Positions 26,490 to 34,350 of a DNA stretch of 64,000 nt are shown here, piece after piece. How positions within the stretch are numbered: the first letter of the stretch is position 1; every line of letters starts with the position of its first letter. The DNA lies in assembly GCA_964655485.1 (NCBI GenBank), contig CAZZMS010000090.1, forward strand, positions 3,589 through 67,588, written 5' to 3'. Source of the stretch: JANWYU01 sp964655485 (GTDB lineage: Bacteria > Bdellovibrionota > Bdellovibrionia > Bdellovibrionales > Bdellovibrionaceae). A program made the translations under genes and the position numbers. Under the pieces are notes generated by a model. It saw nothing but the letters and a program-made list of their open reading frames with translations. It did not search any database and was not told the DNA's origin.

Positions 26490-27890
26490 ATGGCAGAAGT
26501 TCGTGATGCCTCCAGGTTGCGTTCCTCTCCTTTGTCTGAGGTTTACTCGGAGCATGAGGATAGAAAAAAGAAACTTCAAGAGGCGCAAAAACAGGAGCTG
26601 GAGCAGCTTAGAAAAAAATATGGAAAGCAAATTGAGGAGCTCAAGCAACAGCAGGAGGCGGTGGTTAGTCACCTGAGCGAGAGGCAGAAAGACACTTTAG
26701 AAAAGTTGCAGACCCAATCGCAAAATCAGCAAATGGAAATGTATCGAAGGTTCAAGCAGAAGCAGCAGGAGCTACAACTGAGTGAGGCAGAGACTCACGA
26801 AAAAAACAAACAAAAGCTTGAGGCTCTCCGCTTGGAACAACAACACCAAATTCAGTCTGAAAAAGAGCGTCAGGCCGATCAGCTGCAGCGCTTACAGAAT
26901 GAGGGGCAAAAAAAAATCTCGCAAGTGGAGAGCGAGCAAAAAAAACGGGAGCAACTTCTCCGGCAGCAACATCAAACCGAATTAGATCGTTTGAACTCGG
27001 GTTACTCTCAAAAAAAAGCAGAGCAATTACAAAGGCAGCAAAAGGAACTGGGGCAATTGCAGGTCAATTATCAAGACCAAAAAAAGCGTCTTGAGGAGAG
27101 GCAAACACAACTCATAGAAACTACAAAGCAAAACTATGAGTCCAAATTGGCCCACGAGCGGCAGCGCTTTGAAGCACAAAAAAATAAACTCAACAAAGAT
27201 TATTCCGAGCAAATTCAGAGCTTGCAGCAAAGAGGGCAGAGTCTCTCCGAGACAGAGAGGCAAAAGCAAGAGCAGCGATTGAAGAGTATACGTGAGCAGT
27301 ATGAGCGCGAAATAGAGCAGGCTCAAAAGGAACATCAGCAGAGAATCCAGCACCTCAGAGCTGAACAAGAAAGGCAGTGGGAAGGTATACAAGCTACCCA
27401 TCAAGCGACTTTGAAGAGATTACAACAGAATCACGACTCTCAGCTTAAAGGCTTGAGACAATATCATCAAACGAGTCTCGAACACCAGAAGCAACAATTT
27501 GAAAAAGAGATGCAAAGACAGAAATTGCGTTTTGTGACCGACACGCAAAATATCGAAGCCAAGTTAGATGATCCCTTTTTCCAAATCCCTTCAGGACGTC
27601 TTCAGGTTTTTGAACAGCCGAATCACGTCGTGATTCAGGTCCGCATTCCTGCTCACGAGCGATCTGCCACGCGTATTAAAATAGATGATAAGGGTATTAC
27701 GGTGATGGGCTCTAAAGAGTTCAAGGATGAGGTGAGGGAAGATCAAAAAACGATCAGCGCAGCGCAATTTCAGACGTTCAAAGAAAGTTACCCCTGGCCA
27801 TCACACGTGGATTTGAGTCGTGTCAGGCGAGAGCGGGAAGGGGAAGTCGAGACGTTTATTATTCCAAAGCTCAGATCTAGTGGAGTCTGA
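26490..27890 (+). CDS. Long coiled-coil protein with C-terminal Hsp20/alpha-crystallin-like domain
   Basis: From the ATG at 26490 the product has about 466 residues; longer in-frame starts at 26472 (ATG) and 26433 (TTG) exist and none has a good Shine-Dalgarno. About residues 15-360 are almost entirely Q/E/K/R heptads, a single long coiled coil. The last 100 residues (FQIPSGRLQVFEQPNHVVI..., IPAHERSATRIKI, GITVMGSKEF, YPWPSHVDLSRV) match the strand order and L-P-x-x-V-D logic of small heat-shock domains. The coiled coil may act as a scaffold or ruler and the Hsp20-like part as a binding head; this is inference. It is divergent from flagellin. Confidence 0.7.
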   Translation: MAEVRDASRLRSSPLSEVYSEHEDRKKKLQEAQKQELEQLRKKYGKQIEELKQQQEAVVSHLSERQKDTLEKLQTQSQNQQMEMYRRFKQKQQELQLSEAETHEKNKQKLEALRLEQQHQIQSEKERQADQLQRLQNEGQKKISQVESEQKKREQLLRQQHQTELDRLNSGYSQKKAEQLQRQQKELGQLQVNYQDQKKRLEERQTQLIETTKQNYESKLAHERQRFEAQKNKLNKDYSEQIQSLQQRGQSLSETERQKQEQRLKSIREQYEREIEQAQKEHQQRIQHLRAEQERQWEGIQATHQATLKRLQQNHDSQLKGLRQYHQTSLEHQKQQFEKEMQRQKLRFVTDTQNIEAKLDDPFFQIPSGRLQVFEQPNHVVIQVRIPAHERSATRIKIDDKGITVMGSKEFKDEVREDQKTISAAQFQTFKESYPWPSHVDLSRVRREREGEVETFIIPKLRSSGV

Positions 27891-28308
27891 ACTTGGATGG
27901 ATTATGAGCCATTTCGCTAATTTGATGTTCGCGTTGTCCCGAGTGCTCACCTGAGTTTTGACTTATCTGATTCACGGCCTTCATCGCGGCGTTTTTTAGC
28001 TCCACCAATACGGGATCGAGACTTGAACCGACTTGAACGCTGGCGATTTCGATGTGCGGTGTATGGATGTAAAGCCCAAGCGCCCACAGAGCTTCTTCTT
28101 TGTTATCCTGCCTGACTTGCTCAAAAGCCTCCTGTAGACTTTCAGGCCAATCTGCACCCATACCCTTAAGGTCTAAAAGGGCGACCATGCTTCCGGATGG
28201 TAGTTGGCTGCCGAGCTCGTGCAAAGTCTGATAGACAAAAGCTTTCTCCTCTCGACTCAGCTGACTCATCAGTTTTTCGGCATTACGAATCAACTCCGGT
28301 TGAAGCAT
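27877..28308 (-). CDS. Hypothetical cytosolic protein
   Basis: The 143-residue product is mostly helical (ELIRNAEKLMSQLSREEKAFVYQTL...), with a polar, His/Gln/Ser-rich C-terminal tail, and has no signal peptide or transmembrane segment. I do not recognise a family. AAGGAGG lies at the proper distance before the ATG, which supports expression. Its last 14 bases overlap the end of the convergent coiled-coil/Hsp20-like gene. Confidence 0.6.
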   Translation of the reverse strand: MLQPELIRNAEKLMSQLSREEKAFVYQTLHELGSQLPSGSMVALLDLKGMGADWPESLQEAFEQVRQDNKEEALWALGLYIHTPHIEIASVQVGSSLDPVLVELKNAAMKAVNQISQNSGEHSGQREHQISEMAHNPSKFRLH

Positions 28309-28520
28309 AAAGCCTCCTTGTTGAGAAATTATACTTTTAGTTTACAAGATGGGTGGGACAAGAGAAATGTCTAGTCGAAGGCAGTCGTCCAAATAGCTTT
28401 CTAAGACCTAAGAGGATAGTTTTGAGACATTTCATTGGAACAGAGATGACGTCAAGAGCCTAAGGCTCGATTTCGATTAAATTCGGAAAGGCGAAGGGGT
28501 ACTTGAACAACTAGCCTAGG

Positions 28521-28549
28521 GGTAGTCGCCTTGGGCCAAGACGACTACC
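28521..28549 (-). other. GC-rich hairpin downstream of rpsR
   Basis: GGTAGTCG pairs perfectly with CGACTACC, enclosing an inner CTTG/CAAG stem, so nearly the whole 29 bases can fold. It lies in the 292-base gap between the 143-residue gene and rpsR, about 50 bases past the rpsR stop. It lacks a U-run on either strand, so it is better called a structured element or mRNA-stabilising hairpin than a terminator. Confidence 0.45.
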
Positions 28550-28600
28550 TAGCCTTGTGATCTACTGAAAGTAATATTTTTAGAGGGATCTATTGAGAGA

Positions 28601-28849
28601 CTAGTCCAAAGAGAATGGCTTCGGGCTTATGGGCTCTACACGATAAAAATCGTCATAAGCTTGGATACCTTGAGGTAACAAGGCCAAGTTTCGTGCTCGT
28701 TTTACAGCTTCGTTCAGACGCTTTTGAGCGGCTAAGTTAAATTTAGAGATACGCGCGGGGATGATTTTCGCACCATCGGTAATGTAGCGAGCTAATTGCA
28801 CAGGATCTTTATACTCGAAATGAATTTGGTGCCCTTTTGTTTTTCTCAT
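28601..28849 (-). CDS. rpsR: 30S ribosomal protein S18
   Basis: From the ATG at 28849 (preceded by AAGGAGAA) the product has 82 residues with the S18 core DPVQLARYITDGAKIIPARISKFNLA split over DPVQLARYITDGAKI and AAQKRLNEAVKRARNLALLP. It binds S6 in the 30S platform. The N-terminus lacks the cysteines of zinc-type S18. It is not beside rpsF or rplI, its usual partners; instead it diverges from rpmB-rplX. An open frame extends upstream to 28915, but that part covers the promoter and is not S18-like. Confidence 0.93.
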   Translation of the reverse strand: MRKTKGHQIHFEYKDPVQLARYITDGAKIIPARISKFNLAAQKRLNEAVKRARNLALLPQGIQAYDDFYRVEPISPKPFSLD

Positions 28850-28887
28850 GACACTATTCTCCTTCTGTTCATCGATGCGGTTGTTCG

Positions 28888-28915
28888 GGTATAGCAAAAA
28901 AAAACATTTTGACAA
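28888..28915 (-). promoter_or_regulatory. Sigma-70-type promoter for rpsR
   Basis: On the minus strand TTGTCA (28910-28915) and TATACC (28888-28893) are 16 bases apart, about 40 bases before the rpsR start. Its -35 box shares five bases with the -35 box of the opposite promoter. Confidence 0.6.
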
Positions 28916-28936
28916 GGGTTTTTCGTTTGTTATACC
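28909..28936 (+). promoter_or_regulatory. Sigma-70-type promoter for rpmB-rplX
   Basis: TTGACA (28909-28914) and TATACC (28931-28936) are 16 bases apart, about 80 bases before the rpmB start. It mirrors the rpsR promoter around an overlapping -35 element. Confidence 0.65.
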
Positions 28937-29015
28937 AAAGAGTCTTGTTTGTCGTGTCTAACCGCGAGTCATCAGAAGAAGAGTGTCGGGGTTAGCGCCT
29001 AGAAAAGGGGGCCTC

Positions 29016-29300
29016 ATGGCTGTGTGTGAACTCACGGGAAAAAAACCAGTCGTAAAAAATCTAGTCAGTCACTCGAACATCAAAACTAAGCGTAAAATCC
29101 AGCCCAATGTGCAGCAAAGACGACTGTATAGTGATCTTCTGAAGGGTTTTGTATCTTTGAAGGTGGCGACAAGCACTCTTCGCTCAATCGAGCACCGAGG
29201 CGGATTCGATCATTTCATTTTGCAGCAAGATCCGGAAAAATTATCGCCAAGGGCTTTGAAAGTGTTGAAACGCATTCAAGCTAAATTGCGCAAGGCATAA
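29016..29300 (+). CDS. rpmB: 50S ribosomal protein L28
   Basis: From the ATG at 29016 the product has 94 residues: AVCELTGKKPVVKNLVSHSN, TKRKIQPNVQ and FVSLKVATSTLRSIEHRGGF are the L28 core. Only one cysteine is present, so it is the zinc-independent form. The longer frame starting at 28983 adds 11 residues with no L28 similarity, and AGGGGG sits before 29016. About 20 residues extend the C-terminus (EKLSPRALKVLKRIQAKLRKA region) beyond E. coli L28. It is followed 26 bases later by rplX, an unusual pairing (L28 is usually next to L33). Confidence 0.93.
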   Translation: MAVCELTGKKPVVKNLVSHSNIKTKRKIQPNVQQRRLYSDLLKGFVSLKVATSTLRSIEHRGGFDHFILQQDPEKLSPRALKVLKRIQAKLRKA

Positions 29301-29326
29301 CAATTAGGCTCTTGAAGAGGTGACCC

Positions 29327-29539
29327 ATGGCTTTAAAGTTGAAGATCAAAAAAGGTGATAAGGTAAAAGTGATTACTGGCTCCGATAAAGGCAAAACGGG
29401 TATCGTCTTAGAAGTTAATCCTTCTAAGATGATGGTGAAAGTTGAAGGGGTTCGTTTGATGACCCACTATGATCGCCAAAACGGTCTGGTTAAAAAAGAA
29501 GGTTACATCCACTATTCCAACGTTCAAAAAGCTAATTAA
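29327..29539 (+). CDS. rplX: 50S ribosomal protein L24, short form
   Basis: The 70-residue product begins with the KOW motif KKGDKVKVITGSDKGKTG and continues to VEGVRLMTHY and KKEGYIHYSNVQ, the conserved ends of the L24 core. L24 initiates 50S assembly near the exit tunnel. E. coli L24 has about 104 residues, so this copy lacks the C-terminal third. L24 normally sits in the spc operon between rplN and rplE; here it follows rpmB. It could be the only L24 or a second, shortened paralog. GAGGTG lies before the ATG. Confidence 0.9.
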   Translation: MALKLKIKKGDKVKVITGSDKGKTGIVLEVNPSKMMVKVEGVRLMTHYDRQNGLVKKEGYIHYSNVQKAN

Positions 29540-29578
29540 TTTTGCTTGATGAATAGGTTGACTCTCTAAAACGACCCT

Positions 29579-31546
29579 TTAATTTTCTGGTTCACCCCAT
29601 GAGGTGGGCAGGAAAAATCTTAAAGGTTGTTTTTTCATGGTTTCTTTCAATGCGTGTAGTATGGGCTTTACCCATAAGCTTCTCAGGTTCTGTGCAAATG
29701 CAGCCAAAGACATAGCGCACAAAAAGCTTAGCCAGAAGTTGAAAAAACCGATCACGACAATCCCAAAGGCTGACTGAAGAATAAGAGAGCTAGATGACAT
29801 GGGGCTTCCCCACAGGCTGGTCCAGCCCAAAGCCCAAAAACCGGCAGAAAGAGTGACGTGGCGGACATCCAGGGGAAGTCCTAAAAATTGTCCCCACATA
29901 CTTGTAAAAGCCAAGCCAAATCCCAAGATCCCATTGAGTAACAATGCGGACATGTGTTTTTCGATAAAATATAAAGCTTTTTTTAACCACACAGACTGAA
30001 TGGTAGTTTGCCAATCCTTTAGTTGCTTGGGTATATGAAAACGGTTCAGCATATTTTCCAGGTAACCGGCCAAGATGGCTGAAAGAAACAGAACGAGTCC
30101 TGTCTCCATGGCGTAAAAAAAAGTGAAACTGCCGATAGGATCGAGAGAATGTAGGAGGGATAAGCCTTTTTCTTGAGGTAAAAGCGGCTCTTTTACTAAA
30201 GCCATCCATGCGATAGAGAAGCTTAAGCTTAAAGGGATAATTCCTGAAAGATTACCCAACACAGCCATGAATTGTGCACGTGAGAAAGCAGCGACTTCTT
30301 CGATCAGCTCGCCGAGCTTCTCTCTTTTTTTGATGTGAGAAATGCGATGGGCAAGTGCGGGAGCGGTATTGGCAGGCATTTTTGTGGCGAGAATGCCCCC
30401 TACCAAATAGATGGCTGTGAAACTGAGAAAGTAATTAAGTCCGATGAGAAAAGCTTCGATAAAAAGAGGCAGTCCCCATGAGGATATTTTAATTTTTAAA
30501 TAGACGGTAACAAAAGTAATAAGGCCGCCTTTCCACGCTTTTTTAAAAATCGAAAAAAGTTGTCGGTAACTTTTTGCAAAGTAATGTTCACCTTTTTCAG
30601 CCAGTCTTGATGTAAGAGTTTTTGCTACCAGATGCAGATTGGTCTGTAAAAATGAGGATAGTTTGCGATCTTCCTGTTGATGAACAATCCATTTTGCAAA
30701 ATAATTTTTCCACACGGGAAAAAGCGATTGGTCCTCGAGGTGCGAGTGTAACATGGAAATGATATTCCGAAGAGGCTCTAAAAGGCTCTCTATCTTCTCG
30801 AGATGATAGACCTCTGAGATTAAGATTCCTTCGGACTCCAAGTTTAAAGCATGAAGAGCAAGTTGTTGTTGGAGGCTTTCGAGAGTTTTTTGTCCGGATT
30901 CCAAAATGGATCGATCATGTTCAGGAGTCGAGCTTTGATCAAATAAATCGCGCTCCAAGGCCGTCGCAAATCGAGATAGGTCAACTAAGGTATCTGGGTA
31001 CAGGGTGTGCAAACCGACTCGTTCAGCGTGGTACAGGATCTGAGTATGGAGCCAAAATCCATCGCGTCGGATCTGTTTTAGCCAATTTAGTTTAAAGTCG
31101 CGTTGATTTTCATGGGAGTCTGAAACCAATTTAACTAAGGGGATGAGAATGATCTCATCACTTCGCATAAAAAACTCCATGTCTGCGGGAGTCTTGACGA
31201 GCTGACACAAAAACTCCGTGAGAAAAGGAGGTTTAAGTTTTTCTCGACGACCAAGGCTAGTTAGGAAGCGTTTGGCAAGCTCGCTGAAAAAGCCTCTTTC
31301 GAAGCTAGTTGAGTCTAACAGGCCGAGGTGCCGTGCACACCAAGAGGGAGGAAAAGCTTTTTTCCAAAAGTCATAGTATTGAGGATTTTTCTCCAGCACA
31401 TTGAGAAAATAGCGGAAGCGCGTTTCTAAAGCGTGAGATTTTTCAAACCAGAGCAACCATTGGGTCAACCAAGCCACTCGCTCGGAGTCATTATTGACAT
31501 GAGGAAGTTGTTCGAAAAGCTCAGGTAATAAAGAGACTGAGGTCAT
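29579..31546 (-). CDS. Multi-pass membrane protein, similar to the 'SpecificRecomb' (Gcr) family
   Basis: The 655-residue protein has a helical, soluble N-terminal half and at least six hydrophobic segments in the C-terminal half (e.g. around 340-385, 430-455, 470-495, 540-630). Conserved-looking blocks (SFERGFFSELAKRFL; SRAQFMAVLGNLSGIIPLSL; TGLVLFLSAILAGYLEN) recall the protein family labelled site-specific recombinase Gcr. Those proteins have no recognisable recombinase catalytic residues, and the label is doubtful; an integral membrane function is more likely. Its start overlaps the end of lysC by 4 bases. Confidence 0.6.
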   Translation of the reverse strand: MTSVSLLPELFEQLPHVNNDSERVAWLTQWLLWFEKSHALETRFRYFLNVLEKNPQYYDFWKKAFPPSWCARHLGLLDSTSFERGFFSELAKRFLTSLGRREKLKPPFLTEFLCQLVKTPADMEFFMRSDEIILIPLVKLVSDSHENQRDFKLNWLKQIRRDGFWLHTQILYHAERVGLHTLYPDTLVDLSRFATALERDLFDQSSTPEHDRSILESGQKTLESLQQQLALHALNLESEGILISEVYHLEKIESLLEPLRNIISMLHSHLEDQSLFPVWKNYFAKWIVHQQEDRKLSSFLQTNLHLVAKTLTSRLAEKGEHYFAKSYRQLFSIFKKAWKGGLITFVTVYLKIKISSWGLPLFIEAFLIGLNYFLSFTAIYLVGGILATKMPANTAPALAHRISHIKKREKLGELIEEVAAFSRAQFMAVLGNLSGIIPLSLSFSIAWMALVKEPLLPQEKGLSLLHSLDPIGSFTFFYAMETGLVLFLSAILAGYLENMLNRFHIPKQLKDWQTTIQSVWLKKALYFIEKHMSALLLNGILGFGLAFTSMWGQFLGLPLDVRHVTLSAGFWALGWTSLWGSPMSSSSLILQSAFGIVVIGFFNFWLSFLCAMSLAAFAQNLRSLWVKPILHALKETMKKQPLRFFLPTSWGEPEN

Positions 31547-32787
31547 CTCGGTTCTTTGTGAATGGGTTTATCGATCAATTTTTGATGGAAGTCATTGAGA
31601 GCGGTATCATGATGTTGCGGGGAGAGCCATATATGAAAGGCCTCATCGGAGAAGGTTACTTTGTGAAAGGGCCACGGCATCTCACTTAGCGCAGAAAAGA
31701 AACGATGGCGGAGCTCGGATGAGCTCATAGGATAAGCGTGTACACTCACCACAGAAAGAATGAGTGAGTTCCCTTTTTGAGACTGAATTCCTTGGGTAAG
31801 ATCGTCCCAGGTTTCTTTTGGGCCGGTAACATATAGGGTGATATGCTGTGGATCCTCCTGTTCTAACTCTAGGATCAGAACCTCTGGAACTTGTTCTTGC
31901 TTTGCCCACTCCAGAAATGTGGCCGGGCTATCCCCGAATACAGGCGAAGGGAGCTTGATGGCGAGTACTTTTTCAAATGATGTTACCGCGATAAACCGAG
32001 CTTGTTCGTAGTTCATTCGAGCCTCGCTTTTGGAATATTGAGAATGAGTAGAGTCTCCTACAGAGCGGATCCACGTCCCTCGGTGAGATTCGGCATGCGC
32101 CGGGCCTACGTATAAGGGTAAGCCACAGTGTTCAGCCAGTTTAGCCGCACGCCAATGGATCACCTTAGCCCCCCAAAAACTCATACGACTCATAGTGGAG
32201 GCTGATAGCTCAGAAACTTTGTGGGCGTTAGGAACCTTGCGTGGATCTGCTGTGTAAACACTGTCGACGTCTTTTAAAATATAACAGGCCTTTGCATTTA
32301 ATGAATGGGCTAAGGCCACGGCACTGAGATCTGATCCTCCACGCCCCAAGGTAGTTACATTTTTCCCTTGGCTTGAAACCCCCTGAAATCCAGCGATAAC
32401 TACAACCGGGAAATGGGACAAGTGTTTCTCGATGCGCTCGGGGCGTATGTTCAAAATGTGAGCTTGGCTATGGTGCTCGTCCGTGATGATTCCAGCCTGA
32501 CTTCCCGTAAGACTGATAGCGGGAATTCCAAGATCTATAAGCGCCATGGTTAGAAGGGAGGCCGAGACTCTTTCCCCAGTGGTCAGTAACATATCAAGTT
32601 CGCGCAGGTGGGGCTTGGTTGCTACCTGATGGGCCAACTGTATGAGTTCGTTAGTGGTGGCCCCCATGGCACTGACCACGATGAGAATGTGTTGATGTTC
32701 TAGGAGGTCTCGCTTGATCCGTGTAGCTGTTTGACGAATTTTTTGAGGATCAGCAAGGGTGGCTCCACCGTATTTTTGCACAATCAC
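31543..32787 (-). CDS. lysC: Aspartate kinase
   Basis: The 414-residue product starts VQKYGGATLAD (KxGGxS/T substrate site) and has GERVSASLL, TLGRGGSDLSAVALAH and a DVDSVYTADPRKVP block, all aspartokinase signatures. It phosphorylates aspartate, the first step to lysine, threonine, methionine and diaminopimelate. The C-terminal 140 residues should be the ACT regulatory domains, but they are divergent. It is coupled to the membrane protein gene downstream, an unusual partner; no other lysine-pathway gene is nearby. Confidence 0.92.
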   Translation of the reverse strand: MIVQKYGGATLADPQKIRQTATRIKRDLLEHQHILIVVSAMGATTNELIQLAHQVATKPHLRELDMLLTTGERVSASLLTMALIDLGIPAISLTGSQAGIITDEHHSQAHILNIRPERIEKHLSHFPVVVIAGFQGVSSQGKNVTTLGRGGSDLSAVALAHSLNAKACYILKDVDSVYTADPRKVPNAHKVSELSASTMSRMSFWGAKVIHWRAAKLAEHCGLPLYVGPAHAESHRGTWIRSVGDSTHSQYSKSEARMNYEQARFIAVTSFEKVLAIKLPSPVFGDSPATFLEWAKQEQVPEVLILELEQEDPQHITLYVTGPKETWDDLTQGIQSQKGNSLILSVVSVHAYPMSSSELRHRFFSALSEMPWPFHKVTFSDEAFHIWLSPQHHDTALNDFHQKLIDKPIHKEPR

Positions 32788-32849
32788 TGGAATATTATCC
32801 GCGATTGCTCACTAAAATTCAGCGCATGGAGCGTCGAAAAAGTAACAGT

Positions 32850-33995
32850 CTAATCAAAGGCTACCACATTCTCCGGTGAGCGTAAGGAATAGCGGGCCGA
32901 TAAGAACTGTTTTGCCCCGGGGGGAACTTTCACAAAATAATGACTCAAATGGGCTGGCACATGAGCCTGCAACAGATGAGGATTAAGTTCTTTTAATGCG
33001 GCCTCGGTGATCATAAGCAAGCGCGCTAGCTCCGATAAGCTTTTACCACCTTTAACGGGAAGTTTTTCAAATTGGAGAGGTGGACGGGGTTGATAGTTGG
33101 TAAATCCGTACAAACTGGGGGCTTTGCTGATGAGCATAGCAGCGATGATTTTGGGCACGTAATGCTTGGTTTCCTCCGGCAGAGCTCCTATTTTTGCCAG
33201 TGTCCAAAAATTTTTCGTGTGATATTTGTGAATAAGTCGTCTCAAGCCATTTTCTCCCATATTGTAACTGGCAGCAACCAAGTGCCAATCTTGAAACTCT
33301 CGATATAAGTCTTTGAGGTAACGGATAGCTGCCCCAGTAGATTTCTCGATATCCATTCTTTCATCGATCTGGGGGGTAATCAGTAATCCATAGTTTTTTC
33401 CGGTGGAGGCAATGAATTGCCAGGGGCCTACGGCTCCTGATTTGGAACGGGCCGTGGCACTAAAGCCACTTTCAATCATGACCATATAAGCCAAATCTAA
33501 CGGTAACCCTGAAGCCTCTAGTTGCCTCTGTAAAAAGGGCATATACATGGATGATCGTTCCAGCCACACCTCAAACCACTTGCGCCCGGTGCTTTGAAAA
33601 TGTGCAATCCAGTAGCTGACTTGGGGATTATAAGTGACTGGCAGGTCAAAAATCATGGGAGCCCTATGCGCAGCAAGAGAGTCCCTGTTGGGGGTACGCA
33701 GGTTCGATTTGTTATTGATAGCCGCCAGACAGTCAGGGTTCGGACTGAGGATTAAAATTGCAAAAATCCATACTAGGAGGCGAGAAAGCTCGCGGGCGAT
33801 ATAGTAGAGACAAGCGTGAATCGTGTCCTGCTCTATTTCGTGATCTTTTTCTTTTTTTTTCCAACCCAAGAAAGCTCGAATGTTGCGCCAGCTTACGCTA
33901 TATACCACGTTACCTTCGGGATTGTTACCATGAGGAATAATGTAGGTATGAAGTTTTCCATGATTAAAAGAAATTCCAAAAACCGATGTACGCAA
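32850..33995 (-). CDS. mltD: Membrane-bound lytic murein transglycosylase (MltD-like)
   Basis: The SLT domain has the catalytic glutamate in MVMIESGFSATARSKSGAVG, then GPWQFI and VAASYNMGENGLRRL, as in MltD. The C-terminus (GKSLSELARLLMITEAALKELNP) resembles a LysM peptidoglycan-binding repeat. It cleaves peptidoglycan glycan strands outside the inner membrane. A hydrophobic segment (LLVWIFAILIL) precedes the mature domain by about 50 residues, but no ATG lies in a suitable place. The first start in this frame is TTG at 33995, in the middle of a frame that stays open further upstream (next entry), so the true N-terminus is unresolved. Confidence 0.85.
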   Translation of the reverse strand: MRTSVFGISFNHGKLHTYIIPHGNNPEGNVVYSVSWRNIRAFLGWKKKEKDHEIEQDTIHACLYYIARELSRLLVWIFAILILSPNPDCLAAINNKSNLRTPNRDSLAAHRAPMIFDLPVTYNPQVSYWIAHFQSTGRKWFEVWLERSSMYMPFLQRQLEASGLPLDLAYMVMIESGFSATARSKSGAVGPWQFIASTGKNYGLLITPQIDERMDIEKSTGAAIRYLKDLYREFQDWHLVAASYNMGENGLRRLIHKYHTKNFWTLAKIGALPEETKHYVPKIIAAMLISKAPSLYGFTNYQPRPPLQFEKLPVKGGKSLSELARLLMITEAALKELNPHLLQAHVPAHLSHYFVKVPPGAKQFLSARYSLRSPENVVAFD

Positions 33996-34229
33996 AAATA
34001 CGATGCCGCGAGCTAAATCTTCGGCGACTAATAGGAGAATTTCTTTTTTTAGATCTTTAAGGTTTTGAAATTGATCAGAAAAGTTAGGGTCTTGGAAAAT
34101 GCCAAGTTGTACTTCGCCTTTTTTGGCTAGACTGCGATCCCAGTCGTGGGAATTCTCGCGAATAATTTGAGCGAGCTCAAGTACAGACTCGTTAATATCA
34201 ACAACTTGTTACTTCGGTTGTTCCGACAT
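33996..34229 (-). pseudogene. Upstream part of the mltD frame, with an ATG and an in-frame TAA at codon 7
   Basis: The mltD reading frame stays open upstream to a TAA at 34209-34211; six codons before it is ATG (34227-34229, MSEQPK). After the stop the frame reads VVDINESVLELAQIIREN, then SLAKKGEVQLGIFQDPNF, and enters the mltD entry. It has the composition of a real soluble domain, unrelated to any family I know. Either a nonsense mutation cut a cytosolic domain fused to MltD, a non-standard start is used after the stop, or two genes have become fused. A second ATG at 34237 lies in another frame. Confidence 0.5.
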
Positions 34230-34350
34230 AGTTCCATTATTATCCTTGGAGGGAATGATTAACTACTCGTAGGTGACACTTCTCACCTTTGGGCTAGTTT
34301 TTGGGCCCTTATGCGATGATTTTCCATGCAATCGCGCTTATCCTATCAGC

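Noticed and set aside
28521..28549. Intrinsic terminator for rpsR
   Set aside because: The stem is strong but no U-run follows on either strand, so it is listed only as a structured element.
29579..31546. Site-specific recombinase
   Set aside because: The family name exists for similar proteins, but this product is a multi-pass membrane protein with no visible recombinase catalytic residues.
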